Shown one piece after another: positions 33,983-45,654 of a DNA stretch of 64,000 nucleotides. The notes beneath the pieces are model-generated. The model saw only the letters and a program-made list of their open reading frames with translations. It did not search any database and had not been told where the DNA came from. This DNA comes from Phlebotomus papatasi (lineage: Eukaryota > Arthropoda > Insecta > Diptera > Psychodidae). Within the stretch, counting starts at the first letter, position 1, and each line of letters starts with the position of its first letter. The position numbers and the translations under genes were made by a program. The stretch is taken from NCBI RefSeq assembly GCF_024763615.1, contig NC_077223.1:47430627-47494626 (forward strand), given 5' to 3'.

Positions 33983-36900
33983 ATGTCAGTGCAGACAATT
34001 CTATTGGATTTTTCCATTGATCCCCAACGCTTGGGGGATGAGGTATCGCGCAAAGAAGTTCGCAAGAACATTGAGGAAGCACTCGAATCATATCTGCCCA
34101 ACCTTCGATTTGTCTATGACATGATCACAGAGGATGGCTACTTTGGGATGTACATGGACAAAGCGGGAGTTGTCGTGAGTGTGAGATTCTTCGTGGCACC
34201 AGGCCTTATCACCATCAATATTGAGTACTTCAAGGAGAACACTGAGCAGCCGAAAGTTAGCCTGGAAGTAAGTTGAAGGGTAGATGTCCTTGTAGCTTTC
34301 CTAGCTTTTCCGGGCACTGATACTTATTCTTCAAGGGAAAATTTTTCTTACACTAACCATGTAGATCTTTCTAAGATTCTAAGGTTCATGGTTCTGGTGA
34401 GATTATTACCAATTTTACCCTTTCAAAAACCCTAGGACAAAAGCAAGTGAAGAAAATCAATAACAAATTTAGGGGGAAATTCAACATAAAAAACCCGGTT
34501 GCTAGTCTGTTAACAAGTCTACTAACAACATAACAGAAATGTTATTCGAGAATTTAAAGAAAGGGGAAAAAGATATCCTGAAACTTGCTTAGTGTGAATT
34601 ACGAAAAAAAATCCACTATTCTATTTTTATTGTAACTCGTTTCCAATCATAAACCATGTACGCAAACCTTGCTTAACCCTTTAAGGACGATTGGAACACT
34701 GGCGTCCCACAAAGAAAGTAAGTTTTCCTGACTACCTAAAGTTATTTTTTCTTAATGTTTGTACGTAATTGCAAAGTAGGAGGCTGAAGGAATCTAGGAT
34801 ATTTTTTAAAAGACTCCAATTATTTGCTATATAGTAAATTTGTAAACTCTAATGTGACGAATTTTTAAATTCTCATAATGAAAATAAATTTTTAATATTT
34901 TTTATACTTCCAATTTTTTTTAAGCAAAACCTTTTTGGGAAAAGAAACTACAATACTCAAACATAATATTTTTCATTAGATTAAAAATTATCATTCATTA
35001 GTATTGTCAAAAAAATTACTTAAACTTTTAGGCTATTTTTGTCCCTATCGTTCATAGAGACAAAAAATACACCAAATCAGACTCTGATGGCTTTTCGAAG
35101 GCCAGATATAAGACTTTTTAGTTTTGTTCATTGGTTTAATTTTTATTGCTGATTTTCGGTCCGCGAAAACTGTCTCGTCGTTAAAGGGTTAAAACCTCTT
35201 CAGAAAAATTGAATCATTTTTCAAGAAATTTTAATATTAAATTTTTTCTTTTAATTTAATTTTTTAATTTGAACTTGAATAATGCCTATTTTTTAAAAGT
35301 ATGTAGAAGAAAGAAAACTCCCAACCAATTTCCAGTCATCCAAGATCTACTTAAACTATCAAAAATCTAGAAACATAATAATTAAGCGGGAATAAATAAT
35401 AAATCATTTACGAAAACCTTATTTTAAAACCCTAACCCTATAAGGGCGACTGGGACAGTGGTGTTCCAAAAACAAAAATAATTTTTCTGACAGTAGAAAA
35501 TTATACTGTGGAGTCTCTCAAATCTGATTCTCTCAAATTCGAACAACGTTTGGATTCAAAATGTCAATTGTGGGGTTATGTTAAAATATTCGTATTCTTA
35601 ATGAACGAAAATCATATTTATGTGCTTCTTCCTGAATGTACAATTTAATCTCACATAAATTTCGTTACTTTTGAAAAAATCGTTCGAATTTGGGAGGTGA
35701 GAAATGTCAAAAATTCCCCCCGAGCGTTCGAATTTAGGAGACTCTGCTGTATTGTCTTAAATAATCAGAAAAAAATAGTTTTTATTTTTTAGGCTCCGGT
35801 ATCCCGTTCGTCCTTAAAGGGTTAAAAATGACTGATATTATTTTTATCAAGCTGTTAAACTTTTAAATTAAATTAATTACTTTTTCTTCACCAATAATTT
35901 ACTATAGAATTTATCTATTTTAAAATAACTGCCTTAAAACCGTAAAAATGTTTTTTTTTTTTTGGATACTTGTAGCTCTGAGAATTCCCTTAACCTTTTC
36001 AGGATGAGTGAGACACCGGTGTTTCAAAAGAAAAAAAATATTCTTTTTACTAGGAAGTTATCATTATCATGTCCTCTCGGTTGACCTTTTAAGCACGAGA
36101 GGTTCAAAAATCGGGGGTCCGAAAAAAACAAATTTTCTGACTTTTTAGAGACAAACGAAAATTAAAATGTTCGTAGAAAAAATTTTGTTTTTGGGTCACC
36201 GGTGACCCCATCTTCCTTAAAGGGTTAAAATCAAGTTAGGGTTATCTGGGGTAAAATGTGACAAAAAGCGGATCTTTTTACCGTCAGCTCCTAGAAGACC
36301 TTAGAAATATCTAAATAATACTTCCTCCGATCCGAAAAAAGGCGTACATTCTCTAAATAATTTTGTTCCGAAAAAAGTCGTACATTTCGGATAAAATTGA
36401 GATTGAGGGACAGTCTTACAGTAAGTGAGTTGTGCACTGAAAATATCTTTTGTATCAATTATTTTCCATGTTCATTGATAATATTGGGGTTGTGCCAACA
36501 TCGTAAGGCCGGCTTCAGACCTAAGGCTTAGCCATATGGCTTAACTGTTCTAATTTCTTACCAATCACAATTTTTTTGGCAAAATTTAACTTAGCATTGG
36601 ATTATTAAACATGAAAGACCTATTCAAAAAGCGATAAAATTGCTCGCTATTTAAGATTTTGAGATCTTCAGGAAATAGGCTAAACCCCTAGTCTAAAGTC
36701 TGCTTAAGTTAAAATATATTTTTGATATATCGTCTAAACGGCTTAAAGGATCTCTTTTATTTTAAGATACGTCTTAGATATTGTCCAGATGAACATTTCG
36801 TCCATATACACCAATGACGTAATGTCACTTCTTCCACCGGATTTCCAATATTAAACTTTTTAATTTTACCTTTTTTATTTTAAAAAATGTGACAAAAAGT

Positions 36901-39900
36901 CAATTTTAATGCTCTCGTTCCTCCACTTACAATCCAGGCAGGACCCCAATATTATCCCTGAACATGGAACGTAGTTCATGCATAAGATATTTATCAATAA
37001 CAAAAACATTCCCTGAAAGCATTCCTTAATCTTTAATTTTTCTCTAAACGTACGATTTTTTTCGGAACGGATGGAGTAAATTTTATGGGAAGTTTACCTC
37101 AATGCAACTTTTTCAAAGTTTTTTTTCCTCGGTTTCGATAGAATATTTTCGTGCGATTTCCTAAAAAATCGGTTTCGTGTAAATACTGAAAATACTGTGT
37201 GTAAAAATTGTAAACAAGCATGATGTATTCAAAGTATTATGACCAGCGCAAAATAACTTTTGTTTGTAAAAATATGTTTTCAAAGTTTTCCATGAGAATG
37301 AGCGAGATGACTAAATCTAGATCTCACTCACTCTCACTGAAATGTCAAAAAAAATGTTTACAAAACAAAAGTTATTGTGCGTTGGGCATTATGCTCAGTG
37401 CACAATAACTTTTATTTGCAAACATGTTTTCAAAATTTCCTATGATAGTGAATGAAATATAGATCTAGTCATCTTACTCTTTCTCATAAAAAATTTCGAA
37501 AATATGTTTACAAACAAAAGTTATTGTGCGCTGGTCATTATGCCCATGACCAACGAACTAACTTTTGTTTGTAAACATATTTTCAAAATATCTGAGAGGG
37601 AGCGAGATGACTTGATCTGCATTTCATTCACTCTCATTGAAATGTCAAAAAAAATGTTTACAAAATAAAAGTTATTGTGCGCTGGACATTACAAAATCTT
37701 ATTTTCTGTTTTATGAATTTCCGTAAATGAAATAAAATATCTAGTTGACATGGTTCACATCTTAGTAAGAAATTTGTCCTCTATTTTTGTAGGGGACCGT
37801 TTTTCCTTATCTGCACTAGAATTGTGGTTATTCATGCCATTTTTCCGAAAAGTAGTTTGCCAAAAGACATTTTCTGTGGTTAAAAGAGCTACGTGGATAA
37901 CGAACACTAAAAAAACACAAATTGAAAATTTTTAATTTATTGAAATTCAGTCGATTGAAATGTTACCTCTTGCTATTTTAATGAAAATTAAAATTACATT
38001 TTTTTTTGTTCAATTTCAATTTAAAAGGGGGATCCACTAGGGAAACCAAGTCTATCTCGAACCGTTTGTCCTCTAATTTAGACATGGTAACGGCCAGACA
38101 GAGAAACAGCCTAACGTCGCGTCGGTCGTTTCGAGAAAAGTGGTCCCCGGGAAGGGTGCAATGTAGAAATTTTGCGGAGTGAAAAAACGAGGAACTGTAC
38201 TTCTCTCTCTGTGAAGATCAAGCAGTAAAGAATGTTGTTAAATTGAATATCCTTCGTATACAAAATACTTTAAAATGAGGGCACAAAATTTCAATATTCT
38301 TTTTATTTTCTATATTATTTGCTATAATCCTTTAACCCTTTAACCCTTTAAGACCGAGTGGGACACCGGTGTCCCAAAAACAATTTTTTTTTATTATAAA
38401 AAGTTATTTTGCCTTCTAAATATAGTCCGACAAACTTAGTTTTCTTTTTGGGACACCGGTGTCCCATTCGTCCTTGAAGGGTTGAGGATGAGAAGATCAA
38501 AAATTGCGGGACAAAAATACATTTTTTTTCTGACTTTTCAGAGCGAAACACAACTTTAGATGGCTGTAGGAAAAATTTCATTTTTAATCGATTTTTTAGT
38601 TGTCTTTAATGGCCTCCACACACTAGAGAAATTTATGTCCATATTGAAGAGTTTTTCCTACAAAAGCATAGGGAATTTGCTTGTGTGTAGAGGCCATAAA
38701 GGGCTAAAACCTTGGGCGATGATAGCAGAATTTCAAGTATTTGTCTTGAAGTTGTCTTGAAAAATATCGGTTTTAAAATGTGCAGTTTGACACTTTTTGC
38801 CCAACATCATCTTTTACAGCTGTTATTCAAAATAAAACCATGTTACTTTCTACTATTTTATTATAACAGACTAGCAATATCTACTTTAGCAAATCTATCT
38901 ATAACTATTTTCCCATTTTCCGTATGTTTCGTGTGCAAGTTGAAAAATTTTCTTTAGTTAAATCTACCACTGAGGGTGTCTTATGAATGTTTTCTCTTGT
39001 TCTTGTAGAGTATAAAATCACTGGAAAATATTTTACGAAATTATTTGGGATCAGAACGTTCGAAACATTTGCCGCCGATTAAGCGAGGCACAGATATTGA
39101 TGTGTATTTAACAAGTTCAGGTCAGCAGATGTTCCTGCAGCAAAACAATTCAAATTTCATTTCTTTTTTTTCTAAATACTCAAATGATAAATTTTACTTA
39201 AGACTATTATTCCAACAAACAAGACACTTTTTTTGCCGGCATGCAAATTAATTCATTTGATTGTGAAGTTAAGTTTTCGCTCTTAAATATAATAGTTTTA
39301 TTGTCCCACTTCTGTCTCCTGTTTTCGTTACTTTTTTTCTCCTTTGAGTTTTATGTTCAATTTAAAAAAAGTTGCAGTTACTCTAGTTTTTTTTTGTTAT
39401 TTTAACTTTAACTGTTAATGACTATATACCGGTCTTTTGCTCTGTTTGTTAGTTTTGACCTCGTCACATTATTCATTTTTTTTTATCCTTTATGAATTCA
39501 GGGATTTTTTTTTGTACAGAAAATTTAAAGAATTCTCAGTAAATTTCCACGATAAATTTAAATATGGTTTTGAGGAGAAACCAATATATTCTAAGCATGC
39601 AAAAACAACAATTTTTTTATCATACACTTTACTACTTCATTGTTTTATGTTCTCGATGAAGAAGAGCAAGTGATAGAGAGGTAGAAAGAGAGATAGGAAG
39701 CTAATTCCAACCCAGTGAAAGATGTATTTTTAGCTATTGAGTTCCTTCCAAGATTTCTTTTTGTCTTTCTTTTTCTTTATTATAGTCCACACGTGGTATC
39801 GAGAATACTTTGATTAAAACACTGAATTTAATTCACGGACACTCTTTGCTACCTATTAAAAGAAGTCCACTCTCAAAGTATTTTCCCACTTCAGGTAATT

Positions 39901-42900
39901 GGAAAGAATTTTATTTATTTTCTCTTTTTATTTCGTTTTTTTTTGTCAGTCCAAATTGTGCACATATACATCTTTTTGTTTCCTCCAGCTTGGTGCCTTT
40001 TCTGCGTGGTCCTCTTTAGTGTGCTTCGTTTATCCTTCCACCTCTCAGCTTTAATTGCAAATTCCCTGTGCACTTTTGCTCCCTTTATTGCCTGTTCTTA
40101 TGTTGCTCTAGTTCTGTTTTCTGTGTTATTCGCTTGCAAATCTGTATTAACTTGTAATTGAGGTATTGTCAGCTAAAAAAAAAATCATGAAAATTCTCTG
40201 GAATGTGGTGTTAACAAAGAAATTTTAAAAAATCCAAAAAATAGGAATGAATGGAATGTTACAAGTTCCAGTTCCTCTTTTTAGTGGCAATAGTGACCGC
40301 GTTTTCTATTGCTATGTTTTGCAGGAAGTTTATGCCTAGCGCACAATAACTTTTGTTTTGTAAACTTGTTTTTGACATTTCAATGAGAGTGGGTGAGATC
40401 TAGATCTAGTTATCTCACTCATTCTCATAGAAAATTTTGTAAACATGTTTTCAAAATTTCCTATGAGAATGAGCGAGATAACTAGATCTGGATCTCACTC
40501 ACTCTCATTGAAATGTCAAAAACAAGTTTACAAAACAAAAGTTATTGTGTGTTAGGCATTAATCTCCTGAGCAAATGTTATCACATTACAAATAAAAAAA
40601 ATAACAAAACTAAAATATAAAATTTGATTTTGAAAAATCAAGTCTTTGAAAAGAAATGTCCTTTGTAAAAATTATATTTTCTCTTTTCCATTGCTTTTGC
40701 AGAATTACTGATATCATTCCTCGTTTAACTTTTTTCGATTTTTTGTAATTCTGGATATCTAAAGGAAATCTGGGAAAAATATTTTTTGAATTACTTAAAA
40801 CCGATATAAATCCAATTTTTGTGGTTGAATGTCTAAATTAGGATATTTTTCGCAGAAGTTCGATGAATTTCTAATCTATAGGATATTTTTTATCAAGAAA
40901 CTCGGTAAATTTTACGGTTCGGAAGTTAGGGCTTTCTTCAGATTAATTAACTCACAAAAAAATTACAGTCAAGTATGCTAATTCAGGCGCTTCGCTATCT
41001 GGATCGTTTATGGCTAATCCACTTAAAAAAATAATATTTTTATTTTTATTTTCGTAATATAGTCACTACAGTAACATCATATAACTATTCAAGTTTGAGA
41101 AAAAGCAAAAATAATATTTTTGTCCATTAAATAAGTGAGTGTAATCGACCCATTTCAATCTTGTGCCAGCTGGGTTTTTCACTAAAAATTTTCAAGTAAT
41201 GATATTTTCGCTAATGACAGCTGATTGATTGAAAACATTTATTGTTTTTTTTTTCCTTGTGAAAAAAGTATTTTAAATTTAAATCCAAAGCTTTAATTAA
41301 AAGTGAATTAACGAAAGGTGACCCAGTTAGTGCATTTTGACTTATTTCAGTATTATCATTATTTTATAAATTTTCTTTAATATTTTTGATAATTTTTTTA
41401 TATTATGTTTCTGAATGAAACAGTGAATAATTCAATGGATTTAGAAGAAGTAAAAAAGAATTTTATCTGTTCAAAAACAAGCGTTTAAATAGCACTCTTC
41501 ACAAAACGATCCAGTTACCCCACTTACTATATACATTTTTTTTACATAAATATTTTTATCGTTTTTACGTACCGTATTTTTACGTATACGTTTTTACGTT
41601 TTTACGTATTTTTATAGAGTCGGTCTAAGTACCAGATTATAATATTGAGAAACGTTGTCATAAGGACGAAGCATGAAAATGAAACGGATGCAGTTATTAA
41701 ATGTTACGGTTAGGCGTCGCAGCGAAGCTTCGTCACATGAAAAAAGAGCTCAGCGCCGAAGGAAAACAGGGGAAGGAGCAGGGCACGAACTAAGAGTAGT
41801 CGGATATCCTGAGGAATGAAGAATTGATGTCTTCGAATTGCAAAAAGGGAAAAATTCACTCTCCTATTTATGTAGGAGATATGATCGTGCCAGGCCAAAG
41901 AATCATTAAAAATGACTCCAAGACGAAAGGGATAATATCGCCCTTGTTTTAATTAAATTAGCTTTGATTAATTAAAATTACTCTGTCAAATTAAAAATTA
42001 GTGTATTAATCTTATTAGGAAACGGTAATAAAAACTTATTACTTTAATTCGTCATGTATTTTTTGCATATTTTTATTGTAATAAACAAATACGGAAAATG
42101 CTATTTACAAAGAATAATTTATGCATTTTATTTCAAAATGTTACGATATGCCTTATTTTAACACAATGGAAACAATCTCATATGTTTCTTTTAACCCATT
42201 CAAACAATGTACTTGTTCAGTGAATTTCTTAAATTTGAATAAGTCAACAAAGGCACTGTCAAGTAAGATAGAATTAATATTCATACACTGAGAAAAAAAA
42301 GAGGGTGCGATTAACTTTTTTCCTCGTAACTTTAACACTTTTTAGGTGTAAAAATATATCAACATTTTTTAATGTTAATTTTACACCTTTTTAAGGGTAA
42401 AATTATCATGAAAAAGAGTTTAATTTAACCCCTAATACACCTAAAAAGGGTAATATTTACACCGATTTTGGGTCAATACTTCAGGGTAAAATTAACATTT
42501 CCGGAATGTTATTTTAACTTTTTCGGATTTCTCTCAGTGTAGATTCTATGTTCATTATTGCAACTGCAATAATGGACATCGAATAGGAGAAAAAAGCTCA
42601 TAAAGCTAAGAAGTAGATGCGTGAAAAGAGTGAAGAATTAAATTTGTGAAAAAGGTATAAAAAATACAAAAGAAGTAAGTTATTTAATAGAAAGAAATTA
42701 GATGAAATGTAAGAGCTTAAATTTTTATAGGAATCCAGAAGAAAGAGAGGAAAGGGAAGGAATTAGGTGTAGGAAAAGTTCAAAGTCTTAAAGGAGACTG
42801 TAACTGCCTGTAGCCATAGTTTTTTTTGAATTTGTTTTATATTAGAAAAATTTATATTTATTCCATCAGGAAAAACCTCAACCCTTTATTATACGAGTAT

Positions 42901-45362
42901 TATAACCAAGTTAATTTATAATAAAACTACACCTGAAAATCATACCCCAATTGCCCTCAAACCCCCTGGAATTCTCGAATAAATTGAAAACCCAAAAGCT
43001 ATCAAAAAGTAACAAAAAATCAAAGACTCTGGCTGCTATTCTGCCATTTTTATAATTTTGTGAGATTTTGCGGAATTTGGAATTCTTGTTAGAGTTAATC
43101 CAAGGTTGAGCAATCCTGCCGCCAAGAAATTTTATAGCAAAAATCGAACAAGATATAAAAAATTTGGAGACTTGTCGTGCAGCATCATCTGCGGAATTAT
43201 TTGACACTGTGTGTTTACAGTGGTTTGTTATTTTTCACGAAAAAAGCATTAAAATATCTTTAAAGGTAATTATATTCAATTCAACCTTGACAAAACTTTC
43301 ACTTTACAAAATTTAAAAGGACCTCTAAATTTTTCTTGGATCGTACAAGAAAATGTATGGAACTGTTAAAGAATTTTTGGATGAATTGAAAAATTCTTGG
43401 ATGTAAAATATGGTAATTTGAAAATTTTGTTGGAGACTTTATAACAAGGTCTAAAATATTTGGAGAGTACTAATATTTCAGAACTTTAATATTTTTTCTG
43501 TGAGAATACCAAATTTCTTGGATCTTGCTCAGTTACAAAATTATAAAGATGGCAGAATAGCAGCCTCTGTCACTAAAAATAAAAAAAAATCACTTTTCCA
43601 CGCACAGTACTAGATATTAGAAATACTGGAAATAGAATGTTTATCTTTCGAAATGAACTTCCTATTGATTTATATTTTGCTGTTTATTGTAAAAAAAAAG
43701 AACAAAATATTTATTAAAGGAATATAGGACATGCTATTAAACAGTATTTAGTTTTCGTCTTGAGACATCACCCACCCCTCATGGTTCTATCTTATTTTAA
43801 CAGTCTTTAAATTTAAATTCTTTATATTAAATTCTTTCAAACACCATTTATTTTTGTAACGTAACTGTTTAAGAAAAGAACTTATCACCTAAAGTTTAAA
43901 TCAGTAAGGAGAATGAAGAAAAATATTATGAAAATCGGCGCGATGTCAAACTTTCGGTGAAGAAGAAAAGAGCAAGAAAATTTATTTCTACCTCTGTCGG
44001 GCTATTTTTTCACTTCATTGAAGAATTAAAAAGCATAACATTGAAAATTATTTCCCAGCAGCAATTTGGATATCGATTGCGTAGAAATAAATTTTGCTAT
44101 ATCGTTTATTTTGTAATTTTGCTATCAATAGCGTTGATGAATGAATTAATAAGCAGGATTATAATATTAAAAAAATGGTTTCTTCTAACAAATTTAATAA
44201 AAACAAATAATGCGAGTTTATAGAAATATTTTATCTATCCTTGAGTCACACGTCGCACCTAAACAACTTACTCTTTGTTTTACACTTTACAAACTTTAAA
44301 CGTTATGCTTATTACTTTGTGAGCTGATATGGAAATGTTTTATCTCAAACTACTTCTTTGTTTGAGTTTAAGAGTACATATAAGAGTAAATAATTGAGTG
44401 GTTCTACCGATTCCACAGAGAATTTTCATGATAATGTGCCATATGTACAGATTCGTCACAAATCTCTTTCTCCCCCATAAATTTACCAATTGATTTTTGC
44501 TATGATGACATTCAATAGATGAGCGCCTGATTGAGTATGACATCGATCAGATGGTGTTCGAGAAGAGGTCTCCCTTCCAGAAAGTCCAGATAGTTCATTC
44601 AAAGGTCCTGGGCAACATGCTTGTTCTGGATGAGTTACAAAGTATAAGTGAGATTTGGTATATGGCTTGGGTAGATTTTTCGTGATTTTTCGCGTTTTTC
44701 TGGTCATAGATCTCGCGGAGGCTGATCTTATCTATACTGAGACACTTATGATGCGTGGTGTGGAGCAATATGAGGGCAAGGAGATATGTATTCTGGGAGG
44801 TGGAGATGGAGCTCTACTTTATGAGTTGCTTAAGGAGAAGCCCAAATTCGTCACAATGCTGGAAATTGATGATGTTGTAATGCAGGCCTGCAATGAGCAC
44901 CTCAAATCCATCTGTGGAGATGTTCTGGAGAGACGACGAGGTCCCAATTATGAGATTATCGTGGAAGATGCCATGGTGGCTCTACAGAAGTACATCAAAG
45001 AGGGTCGTAAGTTTGATTATGTCTTCGGTGATCTCACGGATGTGCCCATTTCTCCCACGCCAACTGGTGAGCTATGGGACTTTATTCGTACATTCCTCGA
45101 GGCTTCCTTCAAGGTGTTGAGACCCAATGGAAAGTTTATGACTCACGTAAGGATTATTGTTAATGCTTTTTTTGTATAATTCCTTCTTTTCACATTGAAG
45201 AGTTAATTTTTGCAGGCTAATGGATCAAATTGTCCGGAAGCGCTGAGAATGTATGAGAATGAACTAAAGAAGCTCGATCCACCAGTCAAATATACCACAA
45301 GCAAGGCTTTTGTGCCGTCTTTTATGGAGGAATGGAATTTCTACCAGGTGTCCTTTGCCTGA
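33983..45362 (+). CDS. Sms: Spermine synthase
   Basis: Cytosolic aminopropyltransferase that makes spermine from spermidine and decarboxylated S-adenosylmethionine. Exons 33983-34267, one of two alternative second exons (39009-39120 or 39786-39894), 44519-44641, 44710-45146 and 45216-45362 give 367 residues with exon 2a (human 366). The N-terminal domain (1-95) is the AdoMetDC-like fold. Then come RLIEYDIDQMVFE and HSKVLGNMLVLDE (spermidine-synthase fold), LAEADLIYTETLM, the cofactor loop GGGDGA (203-208), E225-ID, and DLTDVPIS (281-288) with the catalytic-region Asp. The C-terminus ends FMEEWNFYQVSFA. The donor after 44641 could instead be six nt further on (44647); both keep the frame, but the first gives the family's usual spacing (LQNLAEAD). 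The intron containing exon 2b is large and repeat-rich. Confidence 0.95.
34673..35192 (-). mobile_element. Long TTAA 'CACCGGTG' element, copy B
   Basis: Reverse-orientation partner of 12229-12741, alike over its whole length, from TTAACCCTTTAAGGACGATT to CGTCGTTAAAGGGTTAA. In Sms intron 1. No coding capacity. Confidence 0.8.
35433..35824. mobile_element. TTAA 'CACCGGTG' family element
   Basis: CCCTATAAGGGCGACTGGGA at the left and TCGTCCTTAAAGGGTTAA at the right. Internal body unlike copies A and B, so a subfamily or a composite. Sms intron 1. Confidence 0.65.
35990..36228. mobile_element. TTAA 'CACCGGTG' family element
   Basis: TTAACCTTTTCAGGATGAG with ACACCGGTGTTT at the left, GTCACCGGTGACCCC and TTCCTTAAAGGGTTAA at the right. 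About 240 bp. Sms intron 1. Confidence 0.7.
36321..37076. mobile_element. Stowaway-like MITE with a nested element, copy 1
   Basis: Left end CTTCCTCCGATCCGAAAAAA, right end TTTTTTCGGAACGGATGGAG, TA on each outer side. GTACATT/ACGTACG subterminal blocks continue the inverted repeat. The ends resemble the CTCCCTCCGT termini of plant Stowaway elements. A GGCTTCAGACC-type MITE (36509-36706) lies inside it. Non-coding. Sms intron 1. Confidence 0.7.
36509..36706 (+). mobile_element. GGCTTCAGACC-ended MITE, copy 3
   Basis: GGCTTCAGACCTAAGGCTTA at the left and a decayed right end (TAAACCCCTAGTCTAAAGTC). Nested in the Stowaway-like element. Confidence 0.7.
37236..37696. mobile_element. Tandem array of three palindromic ~150-bp MITE units
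   Basis: Three successive units (starting about 37243, 37394 and 37547) each begin with AATAACTTTTGTTTGTAAA-like sequence and end with its complement (TTTACAAA..AAAAGTTATTGTGCG), a period of about 150 bp. Each carries GAGCGAGATGACT or GATCTAGATC-like centres and CTCACTCTCA. The outermost ends are CCAGCGC / GCGCTGG. Related single copies are at 40331-40562 and 56893-56990. Sms intron 1. Confidence 0.75.
38340..38484. mobile_element. Short TTAA 'CACCGGTG' element
   Basis: TTAACCCTTTAAGACCGAGT and GGACACCGGTGTCCC at the left; the same GGGACACCGGTGTCCC and TTCGTCCTTGAAGGGTT at the right. Both copies of the 16-bp CCGGTG palindrome are perfect. 145 bp. Sms intron 1. Confidence 0.8.
38608..38698. 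mobile_element. ATGGCCTCCACACA-ended MITE, copy 3
   Basis: ATGGCCTCCACACACTAGAG at the left and TTGTGTGTAGAGGCCAT at the right, with TTTATGTCCATATTGAAG-like interior shared with 5367-5477. About 310 bp upstream of Sms exon 2a. Confidence 0.7.
39009..39120 (+). CDS. Sms: Sms alternative exon 2a
   Basis: Acceptor TTCTTGTAG, donor GTCAGC. 112 nt, phase 0 in, phase 1 out. Encodes 37 residues plus the first base of the next codon, including LPPIKRGTDIDVYLTSS. This aligns with the linker before the spermidine-synthase fold in vertebrate spermine synthase (LPPIVRGGAID...). It is the more family-like of the two exons. Confidence 0.9.
39786..39894 (+). CDS. Sms: Sms alternative exon 2b (duplicated exon)
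   Basis: Strong pyrimidine tract, acceptor TTATTATAG, donor GTAATT. 109 nt, phase 0 in, phase 1 out, exactly as exon 2a. Encodes 36 residues plus one base, including LLPIKRSPLSKYFPTS. The PIKR block sits at the same distance (22 residues) from the exon start as in 2a, both exons share S1, E6, N7, L9, L13, and both end in a TS-rich tail, so it is a diverged duplicate. YFPT recalls the YWPT of the human protein. Splicing 2a to 2b gives a stop (TAA) ten codons into 2b, and skipping both gives an immediate stop in exon 3 (ATG AGC GCC TGA), so only one can be used. Confidence 0.8.
40331..40562. mobile_element. MITE with TAGCGCACAATAAC ends
   Basis: GCCTAGCGCACAATAACTTT at the left and AAAGTTATTGTGTGTTAGGC at the right, a long inverted repeat. 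The interior repeats CTCACTCTCATTGAAATGTC-type blocks in both directions. Same family as 37236-37696. Sms intron after exon 2b. Confidence 0.75.
41700..41935 (-). pseudogene. Non-LTR retrotransposon reverse transcriptase fragment
   Basis: On the minus strand about 75 codons read FRLGVIFNDSLAWHDHISYI, then IRLLLVRALLLPLFSFGAEL. The pattern (LxW..HI..I..RVN...L...R..F.P..IR..LV.ALLLPLF..G) is typical of the C-terminal part of reverse transcriptases of jockey/R1-like elements. No catalytic YADD block is present and the flanks give no more of it, so it is a short dead fragment in the Sms intron. The clade is uncertain. Confidence 0.65.
42286..42539 (+). mobile_element. CACTGAGA-ended MITE, copy 5
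   Basis: CACTGAGAAAAAAAAGAGGG at the left, GGATTTCTCTCAGTG at the right, TA on both outer sides. Same orientation as copies 3 and 4. Sms intron. Confidence 0.85.
43025..43572. mobile_element. Element with GGCTGCTATTCTGCCAT ends
   Basis: GGCTGCTATTCTGCCATTTT and, inverted at the right, AGATGGCAGAATAGCAGCC. The arms match over about 37 bp including ATAATTTTGT. About 550 bp, no coding capacity beyond chance frames. Sms intron, about 950 bp before exon 3. Confidence 0.7.
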
Positions 45363-45654
45363 TGCACACAATTTTCTATTTGTCCCGCCATCACCTCAGT
45401 TTCAGCATGTGTTCCACATTTTAGAGATTCCTAGAATTTTCTCTTTCACTGTAGTATTTTGCCGTTGAGGCGGAAGTGTGTTGTGTGCAGACAATTGTCT
45501 CGAATTACTTTCAAAATATACAAAGATTATATTAAATTCGTACAACAAATTGATTCGTTTTATTTTCCACGGGGAATAACACTATTTAAACTAAAATTGG
45601 AAATTTTAAAGAGGTTGTCCAGATGGATATTACGCCCTGATACGAAAATACATT

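Noticed and set aside
37236..37696. CRISPR-like array because of regularly spaced repeats
   Set aside because: The units are palindromic MITEs in an animal intron with no constant short repeat and unique spacers.
44655..44709. Upstream start for the Sms catalytic exon
   Set aside because: These codons are intron before the AG at 44708-44709; the exon joins 44641 in frame to give NLAEAD.
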